From Hyphomonadaceae bacterium (GTDB lineage: Bacteria > Pseudomonadota > Alphaproteobacteria > Caulobacterales > Aquidulcibacteraceae): 64,000 nt of DNA. Made by a program: the position numbers and the translations under genes. Of this stretch, positions 37,022-46,750 are shown one piece after another. Under the pieces are notes generated by a model. That model was given only the letters and a program-made list of their open reading frames with translations, was not told the origin of the DNA and ran no database searches. Within the stretch, counting starts at the first letter, position 1, and each line of letters starts with the position of its first letter. Location of the stretch: contig WRPI01000002.1 of assembly GCA_009773395.1 (NCBI GenBank), positions 296,413 through 360,412 on the forward strand, written 5' to 3'.

Positions 37022-38068
37022 TTGAGCCTTGCATGTATTATTGATGTTGCGGGAACTAGCCTTTCCAAAGACGAAATCGCGTTTTTCAAAGACGCGCAGC
37101 CTTGGGCATTTATTTTGTTCGGGCGCTCGTGCGCAAATCCAGATCAAATACGGGCGCTAACTAGTGAAATCCGTGGGGCATTGGGCCGTGATTGTCTGAT
37201 TTTTCTAGATCAAGAAGGCGGGCGGGTGCAACGCTTGAAGCCGCCACTGTGGCCGCAATGGCCGACTTATAGCCTTTATGGCGCAATTTATGAAACCCAC
37301 CCTGAACAAGCGCGCGAAGCTGCATATTTGCATCACCGCCTTATCGCCCATGAGCTTCGCGCAGTTGGCATAGACGCCGATTGTGCCCCCTGCCTTGATT
37401 TGGCAATTGAAGGCGCACATTCGGTTATTGGCGATCGGGCTTTTTCGGCTAATCCCGAAATAATCGCGGATTTGGGTCGCCATTCCATGAATGGCTTGCA
37501 TGATGGCGGCGTTACCAGTGTGATTAAGCACATTCCGGGGCATGGTCGCGCCAATGCCGATAGTCACCATGAATTGCCAATTGTTACCGAAGGCCATAAT
37601 CAATTGGCCGCCGATTTTGCGCCATTCAAGGCTCTAAACGATGCGCCAATGGCAATGACCGCCCATGTGAAATATACGGCTTATGATGCAGTGGATTGCG
37701 CGACGACTTCGGCCAAAATTATCAATGAAATTATTCGCGGTGAAATGGGTTTTGATGGCCTCTTAGTAAGTGACGACATTTCAATGAAAGCACTTAGCGG
37801 TAGCAACCGCGAGAAAGCTGCGGCTTGTTATCGGGCAGGGTGCGAAATACCAGTTTTGTGCAATGCTTCACTTGAAGATAGGCAAGATTTTGTCGCCGCT
37901 TGTATTCCTTTGGCTGGCAAAGCCCAGGCGCGCGCCGAAGCCGCTGAAGCAATTGCCCGTAAACCAATTGCTGAATTTGATTTAGCACTGAATTGGGCGC
38001 GTTTTGCCGAATTGACCCGTATAAAATCAAGCGCGGAAATAAGTTTCGACCCAACTGAGCGCAGATAG
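37022..38068 (+). CDS. nagZ: Beta-N-acetylglucosaminidase (GH3)
   Basis: A cytosolic enzyme removing GlcNAc from anhydro-muropeptides during wall recycling. Motifs are LFLDQEGGRVQRL (LIFLDQEGG variant), the mobile-loop KHIPGHGRANADSHHELP carrying the catalytic His, and the nucleophile Asp in GLLVSDDISMKAL. The length of 348 fits. The start is TTG at 37022 with GGAG eight bases before. It is followed by scpA after two bases and forms a transcript reaching tatC. Confidence 0.95.
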   Translation: MSLACIIDVAGTSLSKDEIAFFKDAQPWAFILFGRSCANPDQIRALTSEIRGALGRDCLIFLDQEGGRVQRLKPPLWPQWPTYSLYGAIYETHPEQAREAAYLHHRLIAHELRAVGIDADCAPCLDLAIEGAHSVIGDRAFSANPEIIADLGRHSMNGLHDGGVTSVIKHIPGHGRANADSHHELPIVTEGHNQLAADFAPFKALNDAPMAMTAHVKYTAYDAVDCATTSAKIINEIIRGEMGFDGLLVSDDISMKALSGSNREKAAACYRAGCEIPVLCNASLEDRQDFVAACIPLAGKAQARAEAAEAIARKPIAEFDLALNWARFAELTRIKSSAEISFDPTERR

Positions 38069-38070
38069 CC

Positions 38071-38850
38071 ATGAAAAATGGCGACCAACCCGAATTAGTA
38101 ATAAATGACGAGCATGAAAATACGGCTTTAATTCTCGATCTTGATGGTTTTGGCGGGCCACTGCATTTACTGCTTAGCCTTGCAAAAGAGCAAAAAGTCG
38201 ATTTGCTGCGGATTTCAATTTCAAAATTAGTGGATCAATATTTGGCATTTGTGCAAATTGCCAAACGCGAACGCATAGATTTGGCCGCCGATTATTTGGT
38301 GATGGCGTCATGGCTTGCTTATTTGAAATCACGAATGTTATTGCCAAAAACCGAAATCAAAAATGACGAAATGTCACCGCAATTGCTTTCATCCCATTTG
38401 GCTTGGCGCTTGAAAAGATTGGAAGCCATGCGAATTGCTGGCAATAAGGTGTTGGATTTACCGCAAATAGGGCAAGATATTTTTGTGCGCGGTGAAGTCG
38501 ATGAAACGTCTAATCAATCACTGGCTTTGTTTGATGCCGATTTATTGGAATTGCTGCAAGCCTATTGCGCCAAACGCAATATTAGCAAACAAAAAGTCCA
38601 TAAAGTTCAGCCTTGGGCGGTATATTCACTTGAAGAAGCGCGGGTAAATTTGAAAAATAAATTATCGGCAGACGGTGCGTGGCATGATTTGGCGCGTTTT
38701 GTGCCGAAAGAAAGCGCTTTGGCCAAGAAACCGACAACTTCTTCATATTACGCCAGCCTTTTGGCAGCGGGGCTTGAAATGGCAAAACAAGGCGATTTGC
38801 AAATTCGCCAAATCGCGACATATGATAATCTTTATTTGAAAAAAACCTAA
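38071..38850 (+). CDS. scpA: Segregation and condensation protein A
   Basis: The kleisin subunit of the SMC-ScpAB condensin that compacts chromosomes. The N-terminal domain DLDGFGGPLHLLLSLAKEQKV and the following DLLRISISKLVDQYL are diagnostic. LAADYLVMASWLAYLKSRMLLP continues the family pattern, and a winged-helix region is at the C-terminus. The length of 259 is normal. It starts 2 bp after nagZ and ends 1 bp before scpB. Confidence 0.95.
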   Translation: MKNGDQPELVINDEHENTALILDLDGFGGPLHLLLSLAKEQKVDLLRISISKLVDQYLAFVQIAKRERIDLAADYLVMASWLAYLKSRMLLPKTEIKNDEMSPQLLSSHLAWRLKRLEAMRIAGNKVLDLPQIGQDIFVRGEVDETSNQSLALFDADLLELLQAYCAKRNISKQKVHKVQPWAVYSLEEARVNLKNKLSADGAWHDLARFVPKESALAKKPTTSSYYASLLAAGLEMAKQGDLQIRQIATYDNLYLKKT

Positions 38851-38851
38851 A

Positions 38852-39601
38852 ATGGCCGACGAGGACTTCAACGAAACCGATATTTACAACGCAGTTCGGG
38901 CAATTGCGCGTAAAAAAGACGTGCTCGATTTGGCAGATGCCGCCGACGCGTTGTCGCACGGCGTTGATGACGGCGAGCGTATGGTTGAAGCGCTTTTATT
39001 TGCAAGCCAAATCCCAATGCGCGCGCAAGAAATTGCGGCACGTTTGGGCAATATTGAAAATGTTGGTGATGCATTGGCGCGCCTTAAACGCCGCTATATT
39101 GGGCGCGGTGTAACCTTGGTTGAAGTCGCTGGTGCGTGGCGTTTTCAAACTGCGGTTGATTTGGCTGAAGTGCTTGCCGAGCATAAAACCGACCCCAAAA
39201 AATTATCGCGCGCGGCGTTGGAGACTCTGGCGATTATTGCCTATCACCAGCCTTGCACCCGCAGCGAAATTGAAGAAATTAGGGGCGTGAGTGCGGGCCG
39301 TGGCACATTAGATTTATTGATCGAGCTTAAATGGGTGCGCCCCGCCGCGCGCCGCAGATCCCCCGGCAAACCTTTGACTTATCGCACCACAGATGGGTTT
39401 TTGGCGCATTTTAACCTTGCGGGCCTTGATGATTTACCGGGAAAAGCTGAATTGCAAGCACAAGGGCTTTTAAGCGCGAACTTGCCCAAGGATTTTGAAG
39501 TGCCTAAGCCCAGCGAAGCGGCTTTTGATGCCGACCTGGACGAGCGCGCCCAAAATGGCGAGAGCGACCATAATTTCGCCATTGATTTTTTTGAGGATTG
39601 A
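38852..39601 (+). CDS. scpB: Segregation and condensation protein B
   Basis: A partner of ScpA with two winged-helix domains. Recognisable segments are VEALLFASQIPMRAQEIAARLG, then VTLVEVAGAWRFQTAVDLAEVL and the highly conserved RAALETLAIIAYHQPCTRSEIEEIRGV. An acidic C-terminal tail ends in DFFED. The first ~35 residues are an extra acidic extension compared with shorter ScpB proteins. Coupled to scpA. Confidence 0.95.
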   Translation: MADEDFNETDIYNAVRAIARKKDVLDLADAADALSHGVDDGERMVEALLFASQIPMRAQEIAARLGNIENVGDALARLKRRYIGRGVTLVEVAGAWRFQTAVDLAEVLAEHKTDPKKLSRAALETLAIIAYHQPCTRSEIEEIRGVSAGRGTLDLLIELKWVRPAARRRSPGKPLTYRTTDGFLAHFNLAGLDDLPGKAELQAQGLLSANLPKDFEVPKPSEAAFDADLDERAQNGESDHNFAIDFFED

Positions 39602-39643
39602 AATTTGTTGTGCTTGCGCGAAATTGTGGTTGCTGTGCAAAAT

Positions 39644-39769
39644 TACCCCCCAGTCTCGCTTTCGCTCGACAGCCCCCCTATAAATAGGGTGGCGGCTTAG
39701 TGTCGTGGATTGAAAAAGCCTCCTCCCTGATTTTAGGGGGGTGCCAAGCGTAGCGCAGGCCGGGGGTAT
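39644..39769. repeat. Long imperfect palindrome between scpB and tatA
   Basis: In the 306-bp gap between scpB and tatA, a 126-bp element begins TTACCCCCCAGTCTCGCTT and ends GCGCAGGCCGGGGGTAT. The two halves pair imperfectly. Short hairpins stand out, such as CCCTATAAATAGGG in the left half, and both halves carry a run of six C or G. Its G+C content is well above the surroundings. It interrupts an otherwise tight gene series. No transposase is present, so it is probably a non-autonomous repeat or a structured leader upstream of tatA. The rest of the gap shows nothing else. Confidence 0.7.
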
Positions 39770-39907
39770 CAAGCCTAGCTGAGCATGTTTGGCAGCCATA
39801 GTTAGTGATTTGTAATTCGCTATACTCACAAATATGCTTTCATGATTTCGCCTTTTGATATAAAGACTGAGCAGATTTTGAAATCTTAGCCCAAATTGGA
39901 GAAATTC

Positions 39908-40135
39908 ATGCACGCCCCAGGTTTACCAGGTTTATTGCTTATCTTATTGGTTGTATTAGTATTTTTCGGTGGTAGAGGAAAACTGTCAGGAATGATGACT
40001 GATTTGGCCCAAGGCATAAAGGGTTTCAAAAAGGGACTTCAAGACGAAGAAACCCCAGTCAATGGCACACCGCGCGTAAATGATGCCAATACGATTGATG
40101 CAAATGTGGTTAGCAAAGACAAAGTCGAAAGTTAG
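39908..40135 (+). CDS. tatA: Twin-arginine translocase subunit TatA
   Basis: 75 residues. A single N-terminal transmembrane helix (LPGLLLILLVVLVFFGG) is followed by an amphipathic helix (SGMMTDLAQGIKGFKKG) and an acidic tail. This is the TatA layout that forms the protein-export channel. The ATG at 39908 has GGAG eight bases upstream; an earlier TTG at 39896 is less likely. It is followed by tatB after 31 bp. Confidence 0.92.
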   Translation: MHAPGLPGLLLILLVVLVFFGGRGKLSGMMTDLAQGIKGFKKGLQDEETPVNGTPRVNDANTIDANVVSKDKVES

Positions 40136-40166
40136 CGCAACCAATTTTTGAAGTTCGGAGTATTTA

Positions 40167-40652
40167 ATGGGGTCTGAAGTAGGGTTCAGTGAATTGCTGC
40201 TGATAGGCGTGGTTGCGCTTTTGGTAGTTGGCCCCAAGGAATTGCCAGGGCTTGCGCGCAAGCTTGGCGTGTTCGTTAAGAAAATGCGCGGAATGGCAAT
40301 GGATTTTCGCCATAGTTTCGACGATTTGGCGCGCCAAGCCGAACTTGATGATTTGCGTAAAGAAATCCAGGAAATTCGCGCCCTTAACCCAATGAATGCG
40401 ATTAAAGACGAAGTAAATAAGGCCTTCATTATGGGTGAAGAAACTTATAGTTCCAAACCCCTTACCAAAGCAGACACTATGTCCAAGGAAGCGAAAATCG
40501 CGCAAAAAATTGCCGAAACTGAAGCTCGCAAAAAGGCCGCCGAAATTGAACCGCTTTTAGACGAGGCAACACCAATCAAAAAGTCGCGCAAGCCACGCAA
40601 GAAAAAAGCCGAAACCGCTCAAAATGCTGAAATCGTGGAAGCTGCAAATTGA
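40167..40652 (+). CDS. tatB: Twin-arginine translocase subunit TatB
   Basis: 161 residues. The N-terminal GFSELLLIGVVALLVVGPKELP is the TatB signature with the conserved Glu and GPKELP. A long amphipathic, charged helix follows, then a Lys/Glu-rich tail. It binds substrate with TatC. It overlaps tatC through TTGA, so the subunits are coupled. CGGAG precedes the ATG. Confidence 0.94.
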   Translation: MGSEVGFSELLLIGVVALLVVGPKELPGLARKLGVFVKKMRGMAMDFRHSFDDLARQAELDDLRKEIQEIRALNPMNAIKDEVNKAFIMGEETYSSKPLTKADTMSKEAKIAQKIAETEARKKAAEIEPLLDEATPIKKSRKPRKKKAETAQNAEIVEAAN

Positions 40653-41512
40653 CCAAAAACCTCCCCCAATTATCCAATCAAGAAATCAAGCTACAGGCCG
40701 AAGAAGAACGCCTGAAGGCCGAGGAGGAGCGCATAAACGAAACTGCGGCTCCTTTGATGGAGCATTTAATTGAATTGCGTAATCGCTTATTTTGGAGCGT
40801 TTTGACAATTGTAATTGCGGTGGTGTTTTGTTTTGCATTCTCCCGCCAGATTTTTGAATTTCTGCTGATTCCCTATAAAGAAGCGGCAATTTCGATTAAA
40901 GGCGCAGAAGCATTGGGCAATTTGCAGCTTATATTTACCGCGCCGATGGAATCGTTTTTCGCAATGCTTGATGTTGCGATATTTGGTGGGCTTTGTTTGT
41001 CCTTCCCCATCATAGCTTGGCAAATGTATCGCTTTATTGCCCCCGGCCTCTATAGCCATGAGAAAAATGCGTTTTTGCCCTTCCTATTGATGGCCCCAGT
41101 GTTGTTCACTGCTGGCGCGGCAATGGCATATTATGTGGCGATGCCAATGGTTATGCAATTTTCATTGCGTCAGGAAATTGTTGCGGGAATTGGCGGCATA
41201 GATGTTTCTTACCAAGGCAAAGTATCCGAATATATCCAAATGATAACTACATTGGTTTTGGGTTTTGGCGTGTGTTTCCAAATCCCAGTGGTGCAATTAT
41301 TATTGGGCCGCGCCGAATTGGTAAGTTCAGATTTTTGGATAAAATCGGGCCGCTATGCGATTTTGGCCATAGTTACGGTTTCAGCATTTGTCACACCGCC
41401 CGATATTATCAGCCAGCTATTGATGTCCTTGCCACTGGTAATACTTTATTATTCTGGTGCATGGCTGGTGAAATTGGGTGAGAAGAAACGGGCGAAAGTC
41501 GAAGCAATTTAA
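40649..41512 (+). CDS. tatC: Twin-arginine translocase subunit TatC
   Basis: 287 residues with six transmembrane helices; the receptor for RR signal peptides. The family motif MEHLIELRNRLFWS opens the protein, preceded by a 35-residue charged extension. The conserved periplasmic Pro-rich stretch FTAPMESFFAMLDVA and the later VTPPDIISQLLMSLPL are present. The start is TTG at 40649, overlapping the tatB stop. The 3' end overlaps the convergent rnr by four bases. Confidence 0.95.
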   Translation: MTKNLPQLSNQEIKLQAEEERLKAEEERINETAAPLMEHLIELRNRLFWSVLTIVIAVVFCFAFSRQIFEFLLIPYKEAAISIKGAEALGNLQLIFTAPMESFFAMLDVAIFGGLCLSFPIIAWQMYRFIAPGLYSHEKNAFLPFLLMAPVLFTAGAAMAYYVAMPMVMQFSLRQEIVAGIGGIDVSYQGKVSEYIQMITTLVLGFGVCFQIPVVQLLLGRAELVSSDFWIKSGRYAILAIVTVSAFVTPPDIISQLLMSLPLVILYYSGAWLVKLGEKKRAKVEAI

Positions 41513-43800
41513 CGCCGTTTCCCGCGCCTTACGCCTTTTGGAAATGAGCTTGGCCCACGTCTGAAATCGCGACCAGTTTTCATGCGGCCTTTTGGTGCTG
41601 GGCCTTTTTTGGGGTCGGATACCATATCAAACATAAGGCCACCTGAAATTGGCGTGGCTTCGAGCAGGCGAACTTGCACTCGCATACCCAATTGCCACCT
41701 GTCGCCTGAATATTGGCCAATAAGGGTTGCGGCACCTTCGTCCAAAAAGAAATACTCATCGCCCAAATGTGAAACGGGAACCAGCCCGTCACCCATGGTT
41801 TCATCAAGGCGCACAAATACCCCAAAATTGGTTACGCTGGTTATACGGCCTTCAAAAATAGCGCCCACGCGGTCAGATAAATATGCCGCCAAATACCTAT
41901 CGGTTGCGTCTCGTTCGGCGGCCATTGCGCGGCGTTCAAGATCCGAGATTTCGCGTGCGATATTTTGCAGCTCGGTTTTAGCGGGTGCTTGGCTTTCATA
42001 ATTATTGCCGCCAAGTTCCAAAACGTCAATCAAAGTGCGATGCACAGTCAAATCGGCATAACGGCGAATTGGTGAAGTGAAATGCGCATATTTGTGTAAT
42101 TGTAAGCCGAAATGCCCAATATTATTAACATCATAAATCGCCTGGGCCTGCGAGCGCAGCACCATTTCATTTATGGTTTGAAAGTTTTCGCCTTCCTTGG
42201 CGATTTCCAAAATCCGATTGAAGCGTTTTGGCGTCGCCACTTCGCCTTTGGTCCATTTGATGTTCAAAGTCGCAAGAAAATCACCCAGCGCCGCGATTTT
42301 AGTTTCGCTTGGCCTATCATGGACCCGAAAAATCAAGGGTTTGTGCTTGTTTTCAATTGCCGTGGCCGCGCAAACATTGGCGAGAATCATAAATTCTTCA
42401 ATCAATTTATGGGCATCAAACCGCTCTTTGGTGGTTATGCTTTCGACTTTGCCATTTTCGCCCAAGACAATTTTGCGCTCATTTGATTCAATTTCCAGCG
42501 GAATTCGTGATGCGCGTTCAATTTTAAGTGCTTCATAGGCGGCCCAAAGTGGCTTTAATACGTTCTCCAAAATCGGCGCAGTTTGCTTGGTCAGTTTTCC
42601 ATCGATCGCCGATTGTGCGTCATGGTAGCTTAGGCTTGCGACCGATTTCATCAAGCCACGGCAAAATTCAAACCCCTGCAAAGTGCCGTGCTTATCAACG
42701 CGAATTTCAACCGCCAAACATGGCCTTACCTCATTCTCACCCAAAGAACATAAATCCGCAGACAAGCGAAATGGCAACATTGGCACAACACGGTCGGGAA
42801 AATAAACCGAATTGCCGCGCATTCTTGCGCCATTATCAAGCGCAGTATTGGGGCGCACATAATGGGCGACATCGGCAATTGCCACCATAATAATATGCCC
42901 GCCATTCGCGCTCGGTCTTGCATAAACTGCATCATCATGGTCACGGGCATCTTCAGGATCAATAGTGACAAATGGAATTTCGCGTAAATCTTTGCGATAT
43001 TCGAGCGAGCATGTTAGGGCGGCTTCTGCCTCTTTTTCCTCCGCCGTGCTAAATCCAATTGGGATATTATGCGCTGCGATTGCCAAGATAGACGCAGATT
43101 TCGGGTCTGCGACATTGCCAAGCACGTCAATAATTTCGCCTTTGCGAATGCCTTGCCCACGATTTGGCAATAGGCGCAAACTAACCAAATCGCCATTTTT
43201 TGCTTTGCCCAAATGTTGCGGCATAACCATAATTTCGAACTTGGTTTTGCGATCTGCTGGGATAATTCGCCCAACTTCTTGCCCCGTTTCAATATGCAAC
43301 ACACCGAATATCTTACTGACTTCAACACCAAGTCGTTTAATGACTTTGATTACGAATTGGCCGTCTTCCGCGTTATCGCTTTTTTGTGCAATGCCGACAA
43401 ATCTTTCATTAATTCCAACCGCGCCACCTCCCGCACTTCGGGATGAAGTTTGCACCAAATATTTCTCGCCAATTGGCCCATCTTCGCCAATTTGTTTGGC
43501 CCATAAATCGCCATGCTCATCAATTTCAACGGCTTGAAAAATGCCTGATTTCGGCGGCGCGCCGGCTGCACTTACATCGCGGCGCTTTTTCATTGAAAGC
43601 TCACCTGAGCCATCAAGTTCACGCAGCAAGCTATTCAATATTCGCCTATCTTCGCCTTTAATTCCAAACGCAGCAACGATTTCGCGTTTGGTTGCCATGC
43701 CGCCACGCGTGCCCAAAAATGCCAAAAGTGATTTTTTATCAAGTGCGGGGGAGGGCGCGCTTGCATGTTTATGGCGTTTTTTGATGATTTTTTTGCTCAC
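41509..43800 (-). CDS. rnr: Ribonuclease R
   Basis: A processive 3'-5' exoribonuclease degrading structured RNA. An N-terminal winged-helix/cold-shock region precedes the RNB catalytic block with FVTIDPEDARDHDDAVYA (the catalytic Asp cluster). HKYAHFTSPIRRYADLTVHR follows, then a C-terminal S1 domain (VGAIFEGRITSVTNFGVFVRL) and a basic tail. The length of 763 is normal. It lies 18 bp after topA on the same strand and is probably co-transcribed with it. Confidence 0.95.
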   Translation of the reverse strand: MSKKIIKKRHKHASAPSPALDKKSLLAFLGTRGGMATKREIVAAFGIKGEDRRILNSLLRELDGSGELSMKKRRDVSAAGAPPKSGIFQAVEIDEHGDLWAKQIGEDGPIGEKYLVQTSSRSAGGGAVGINERFVGIAQKSDNAEDGQFVIKVIKRLGVEVSKIFGVLHIETGQEVGRIIPADRKTKFEIMVMPQHLGKAKNGDLVSLRLLPNRGQGIRKGEIIDVLGNVADPKSASILAIAAHNIPIGFSTAEEKEAEAALTCSLEYRKDLREIPFVTIDPEDARDHDDAVYARPSANGGHIIMVAIADVAHYVRPNTALDNGARMRGNSVYFPDRVVPMLPFRLSADLCSLGENEVRPCLAVEIRVDKHGTLQGFEFCRGLMKSVASLSYHDAQSAIDGKLTKQTAPILENVLKPLWAAYEALKIERASRIPLEIESNERKIVLGENGKVESITTKERFDAHKLIEEFMILANVCAATAIENKHKPLIFRVHDRPSETKIAALGDFLATLNIKWTKGEVATPKRFNRILEIAKEGENFQTINEMVLRSQAQAIYDVNNIGHFGLQLHKYAHFTSPIRRYADLTVHRTLIDVLELGGNNYESQAPAKTELQNIAREISDLERRAMAAERDATDRYLAAYLSDRVGAIFEGRITSVTNFGVFVRLDETMGDGLVPVSHLGDEYFFLDEGAATLIGQYSGDRWQLGMRVQVRLLEATPISGGLMFDMVSDPKKGPAPKGRMKTGRDFRRGPSSFPKGVRRGKRR

Positions 43801-43818
43801 TTAATTTGTCGTTACCTT

Positions 43819-46446
43819 CTATTTCGCCTTTTTAGCGGCGGGTTTTTTAGTGGTTGGCTTTTTGGCTGCAGGCTTTTTGGCGGCAGGTTTCTTTGCTGCC
43901 GCGCGTTTGAATTTGCCTTTTTTGGCAGGGCCAAGCGCCGCTCGTGCCGCCAATAATCCCAATGCGATTTCGAGCGTCAAAGCGTCTTGCGTCACATCTT
44001 TTGGTAAAGTCGCATTGGTCATGCCATCGGTGACATACGCACCATAGCGTCCGCTCATCAACTTAATCGCAGCCTCGGTTTCGGGGTTTGTGCCAAGCTC
44101 TTTCAGTGCAGCAGGCGCGCTCCGTCCACCCTTAAATCCGCCTTCGCGTTTTTGCGCCAAAAGCGCAACTGCATGGTTGAGGCCAATTTCAAAAACATCA
44201 TTAGAATCAGCTAGATTGGCGTATGTCCCGTCATGCAATATGAAGGGACCAAAACGGCCAAAATTGGTAATTATTTCCTTGCCATCTTCGGGGTGATTGC
44301 CAATTACGCGCGGCAAATTCAAAAGCATCATTGCGCGTTCGAAATTCATTTCGTTCACGGTCCAATTTTTAGGAATTGAAGCGCGTTTTGGCTTTTCTTT
44401 TGAGCCTTTTTCTGGATTTTCGCCCAATTGGACATAATTACCAAAACGGCCATTGCGCAAACTAACCGATAATCCAGTTTCGGGATCTATTCCCAATTCT
44501 TGGGTGTCGCCATTCATATTTTCGGCATCGCCATTTTCGCCAGCATTGCCCAATTTGCGAGTAAATTTGCATTCGGGGTAATTGGAACAGCCAGTGAATG
44601 AGCCAAAACGGCTTAATTTCAAACTCAAAACCCCATCGCCGCAACTTGGGCAGGCGCGCGAGCTTTTTCCGTCAATATTCGGGAATAAATAGCCCGCCAT
44701 TTTTTCGTTTAGCGCGTCAATAACTTGGGTAATTCGCACTTCGGCAATATCGTCTATGCCTTGGTTGAAATCGATCCAAAATTCACGCAATAATTGTTTC
44801 CAATTGAGATCGCCCGCCGAAACCAAATCCAGTTTTTCTTCTAAATCGGCAGTGAAATCATATTGCACGATTTTGCCAAAAAAGCTCTCGAGAAAGCCAA
44901 TAACCAAGCGCCCTTTTACTTCGGGGTGGAAGCGGGCTTTTTCGAGCCGCATATATTCGCGGTCCTGCAAAACGCTCAAGGTTGAAGAATAGGTGGAAGG
45001 GCGGCCAATGCCGATTTCTTCCATTTTCTTCACCAAAGTCGCTTCGGAATAGCGTGGTGGCGGCTCGGTGAAATGTTGGGTTTCGGCTATTTCATCGACT
45101 TTTACTGCATCGCCGACCACAAGTTTTGGCAATTTTGCGTCTTCATCATCGGCTTCGTCGTCTTTGCCTTCTTGGTAAAGCGCGTAATAACCATCAAATA
45201 ATATTACTTGGCCGGTGGCGCGAAGCGTGGTTTTGCCATCATTGGCTTCCATATCAATTGTGGTGCGTTCAATTATTACTTGCTCCATTTGGCTCGCCAT
45301 AGTGCGCTTCCAAATAAGCTCATAAAGGCGCGCCATATCGGGCTCTAGCCGCAATGATTTTGGCTCGCGCATTATATCAGTTGGGCGAATTGCTTCATGG
45401 GCCTCTTGCGCGTTTTTGGCTTTGACCGAATAAAAACGTGGTTTTTCTGGCACATATTTATCACCAAATTTGCCCCCAATTGCCTCACGAACCGCATTCA
45501 TCGCGCCTATATCCATGCTGACGCCATCTGTTCGCATATAGGTGATAAGGCCGACAGTCTCGCCGCCAATATCGACACCTTCATACAAGCGCTGCGCCAC
45601 GCTCATGGTGTGTTTGGTGTTAAAACCAAGTTTGCGCGCGGCTTCTTGTTGCAAAGTGGAGGTGGTAAATGGCGGCGGCGGATTGCGCTTGACGGGCTTG
45701 GCTTCGACCGATGCAACTTTATACGAAGCGCCGCGCACCAAATCGGCGGCGGTTTTTGCACTTGCGGCATTTGGTAAATCATATTTGCCAAGTTTTTTGC
45801 CATTCAGCGTAATAAGGCGCGTGGGAAATTTAATGCTTTCTTTGGCTTGGCCTTTGCCTTCAATGGTCCAATATTCGGTGGTGATGAAAGCTTCAATTTC
45901 CTGCTCACGCTCGACAACCAGCCTTAAAGCCGCAGATTGCACGCGGCCCGCAGAACGCGCCCCGGGCAATTTGCGCCACAAAACTGGCGATAATGAAAAG
46001 CCCACCAAATAATCAAGCGCGCGGCGCGCCAAATAAGCGTCCACCAATTCTTGATTTATTTCACGCGGATTTGCCATGGCCTCAAGCACGGCGGGCTTGG
46101 TGATGGCATTAAAAGTAACGCGCGAAACCGGCACTTTGGCTAATAGTTTTTTATCACGCAAAACTTCGATTATATGCCAAGAAATCGCTTCGCCCTCTCT
46201 ATCAGGGTCGGTCGCGAGAATTACGGCTTCGGATTTCTTTACCTTGTCGGCAATGTCTTTAATGCGTTCCTTGCCGCGCCCATCGGCTTCCCAATGCATT
46301 GCAAAATCGCGTTCAGGCTCAACCGAGCCGTCTTTCGAAGGCAAGTCCCGCACATGGCCAAAACTGGCAATTACTTCATAACCATTGCCCAAATATTTAT
46401 TAATGGTCTTGGCTTTGGCAGGTGATTCAACGATTACTAATTTCAT
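43819..46446 (-). CDS. topA: DNA topoisomerase I
   Basis: Relaxes negative supercoils through a tyrosine-DNA intermediate. The TOPRIM domain starts at VIVESPAKAKTINKYL and holds ATDPDREGEAISWH. The active Tyr303 is in GLITYMRTDG. A C4 zinc finger (CPSCGDGVL to CSNYPECKF) and DUF-type repeats follow. The extreme C-terminus is a Lys/Ala/Pro low-complexity tail made of repeated AAKKP units. The length of 875 fits alphaproteobacterial TopA. In relatives dprA usually lies just upstream; here a ~1.1-kb insert separates them. Confidence 0.96.
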   Translation of the reverse strand: MKLVIVESPAKAKTINKYLGNGYEVIASFGHVRDLPSKDGSVEPERDFAMHWEADGRGKERIKDIADKVKKSEAVILATDPDREGEAISWHIIEVLRDKKLLAKVPVSRVTFNAITKPAVLEAMANPREINQELVDAYLARRALDYLVGFSLSPVLWRKLPGARSAGRVQSAALRLVVEREQEIEAFITTEYWTIEGKGQAKESIKFPTRLITLNGKKLGKYDLPNAASAKTAADLVRGASYKVASVEAKPVKRNPPPPFTTSTLQQEAARKLGFNTKHTMSVAQRLYEGVDIGGETVGLITYMRTDGVSMDIGAMNAVREAIGGKFGDKYVPEKPRFYSVKAKNAQEAHEAIRPTDIMREPKSLRLEPDMARLYELIWKRTMASQMEQVIIERTTIDMEANDGKTTLRATGQVILFDGYYALYQEGKDDEADDEDAKLPKLVVGDAVKVDEIAETQHFTEPPPRYSEATLVKKMEEIGIGRPSTYSSTLSVLQDREYMRLEKARFHPEVKGRLVIGFLESFFGKIVQYDFTADLEEKLDLVSAGDLNWKQLLREFWIDFNQGIDDIAEVRITQVIDALNEKMAGYLFPNIDGKSSRACPSCGDGVLSLKLSRFGSFTGCSNYPECKFTRKLGNAGENGDAENMNGDTQELGIDPETGLSVSLRNGRFGNYVQLGENPEKGSKEKPKRASIPKNWTVNEMNFERAMMLLNLPRVIGNHPEDGKEIITNFGRFGPFILHDGTYANLADSNDVFEIGLNHAVALLAQKREGGFKGGRSAPAALKELGTNPETEAAIKLMSGRYGAYVTDGMTNATLPKDVTQDALTLEIALGLLAARAALGPAKKGKFKRAAAKKPAAKKPAAKKPTTKKPAAKKAK

Positions 46447-46672
46447 GGATTATTTCTATGCAAAGTTCCCAAGTTTTGCCTTGGGGCTTTAAGGGCAACT
46501 TTGTCAATAGAATGAAACTTAGCATTTGTGCAAATGGAATTGCATTATTGGCGGAATTGCGCAAAAATGTATATTTGTTCGGCGGCTATGGCGCGAACCA
46601 ACTGCAAGTAAAATTTGACACTGAATATGGGGCAAAAGGAAACCAATGTTTTACGGAGCAAAACCAAAGCAA

Positions 46673-46694
46673 AACCAATAATGCAATTGAAAAC
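46673..46694. repeat. 22-bp direct repeat, copy A
   Basis: AACCAATAATGCAATTGAAA plus AC, identical to 47110-47131, with further similarity for about 14 bases. Both copies, read in the frame of the ACC codon, encode TNNAIEN followed by xxGK. Copy A precedes the small gene at 46751. The surrounding 46447-46750 (304 bp) holds no gene I would accept. It may be decayed coding DNA. Confidence 0.75.
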
Positions 46695-46750
46695 TCTTTT
46701 GGAAAATCCAGATCTGTGACCCGAAATATGATTATTAGGGAGCCGTTTTG

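Noticed and set aside
39470-39913. Minus-strand frame across the scpB end and the palindromic element
   Set aside because: Antisense to scpB and made of repeat sequence.
43819-43930. Lys/Ala/Pro repeats in the topA 3' end as an independent DNA repeat
   Set aside because: They are in frame, and basic low-complexity tails are usual in alphaproteobacterial topoisomerase I.
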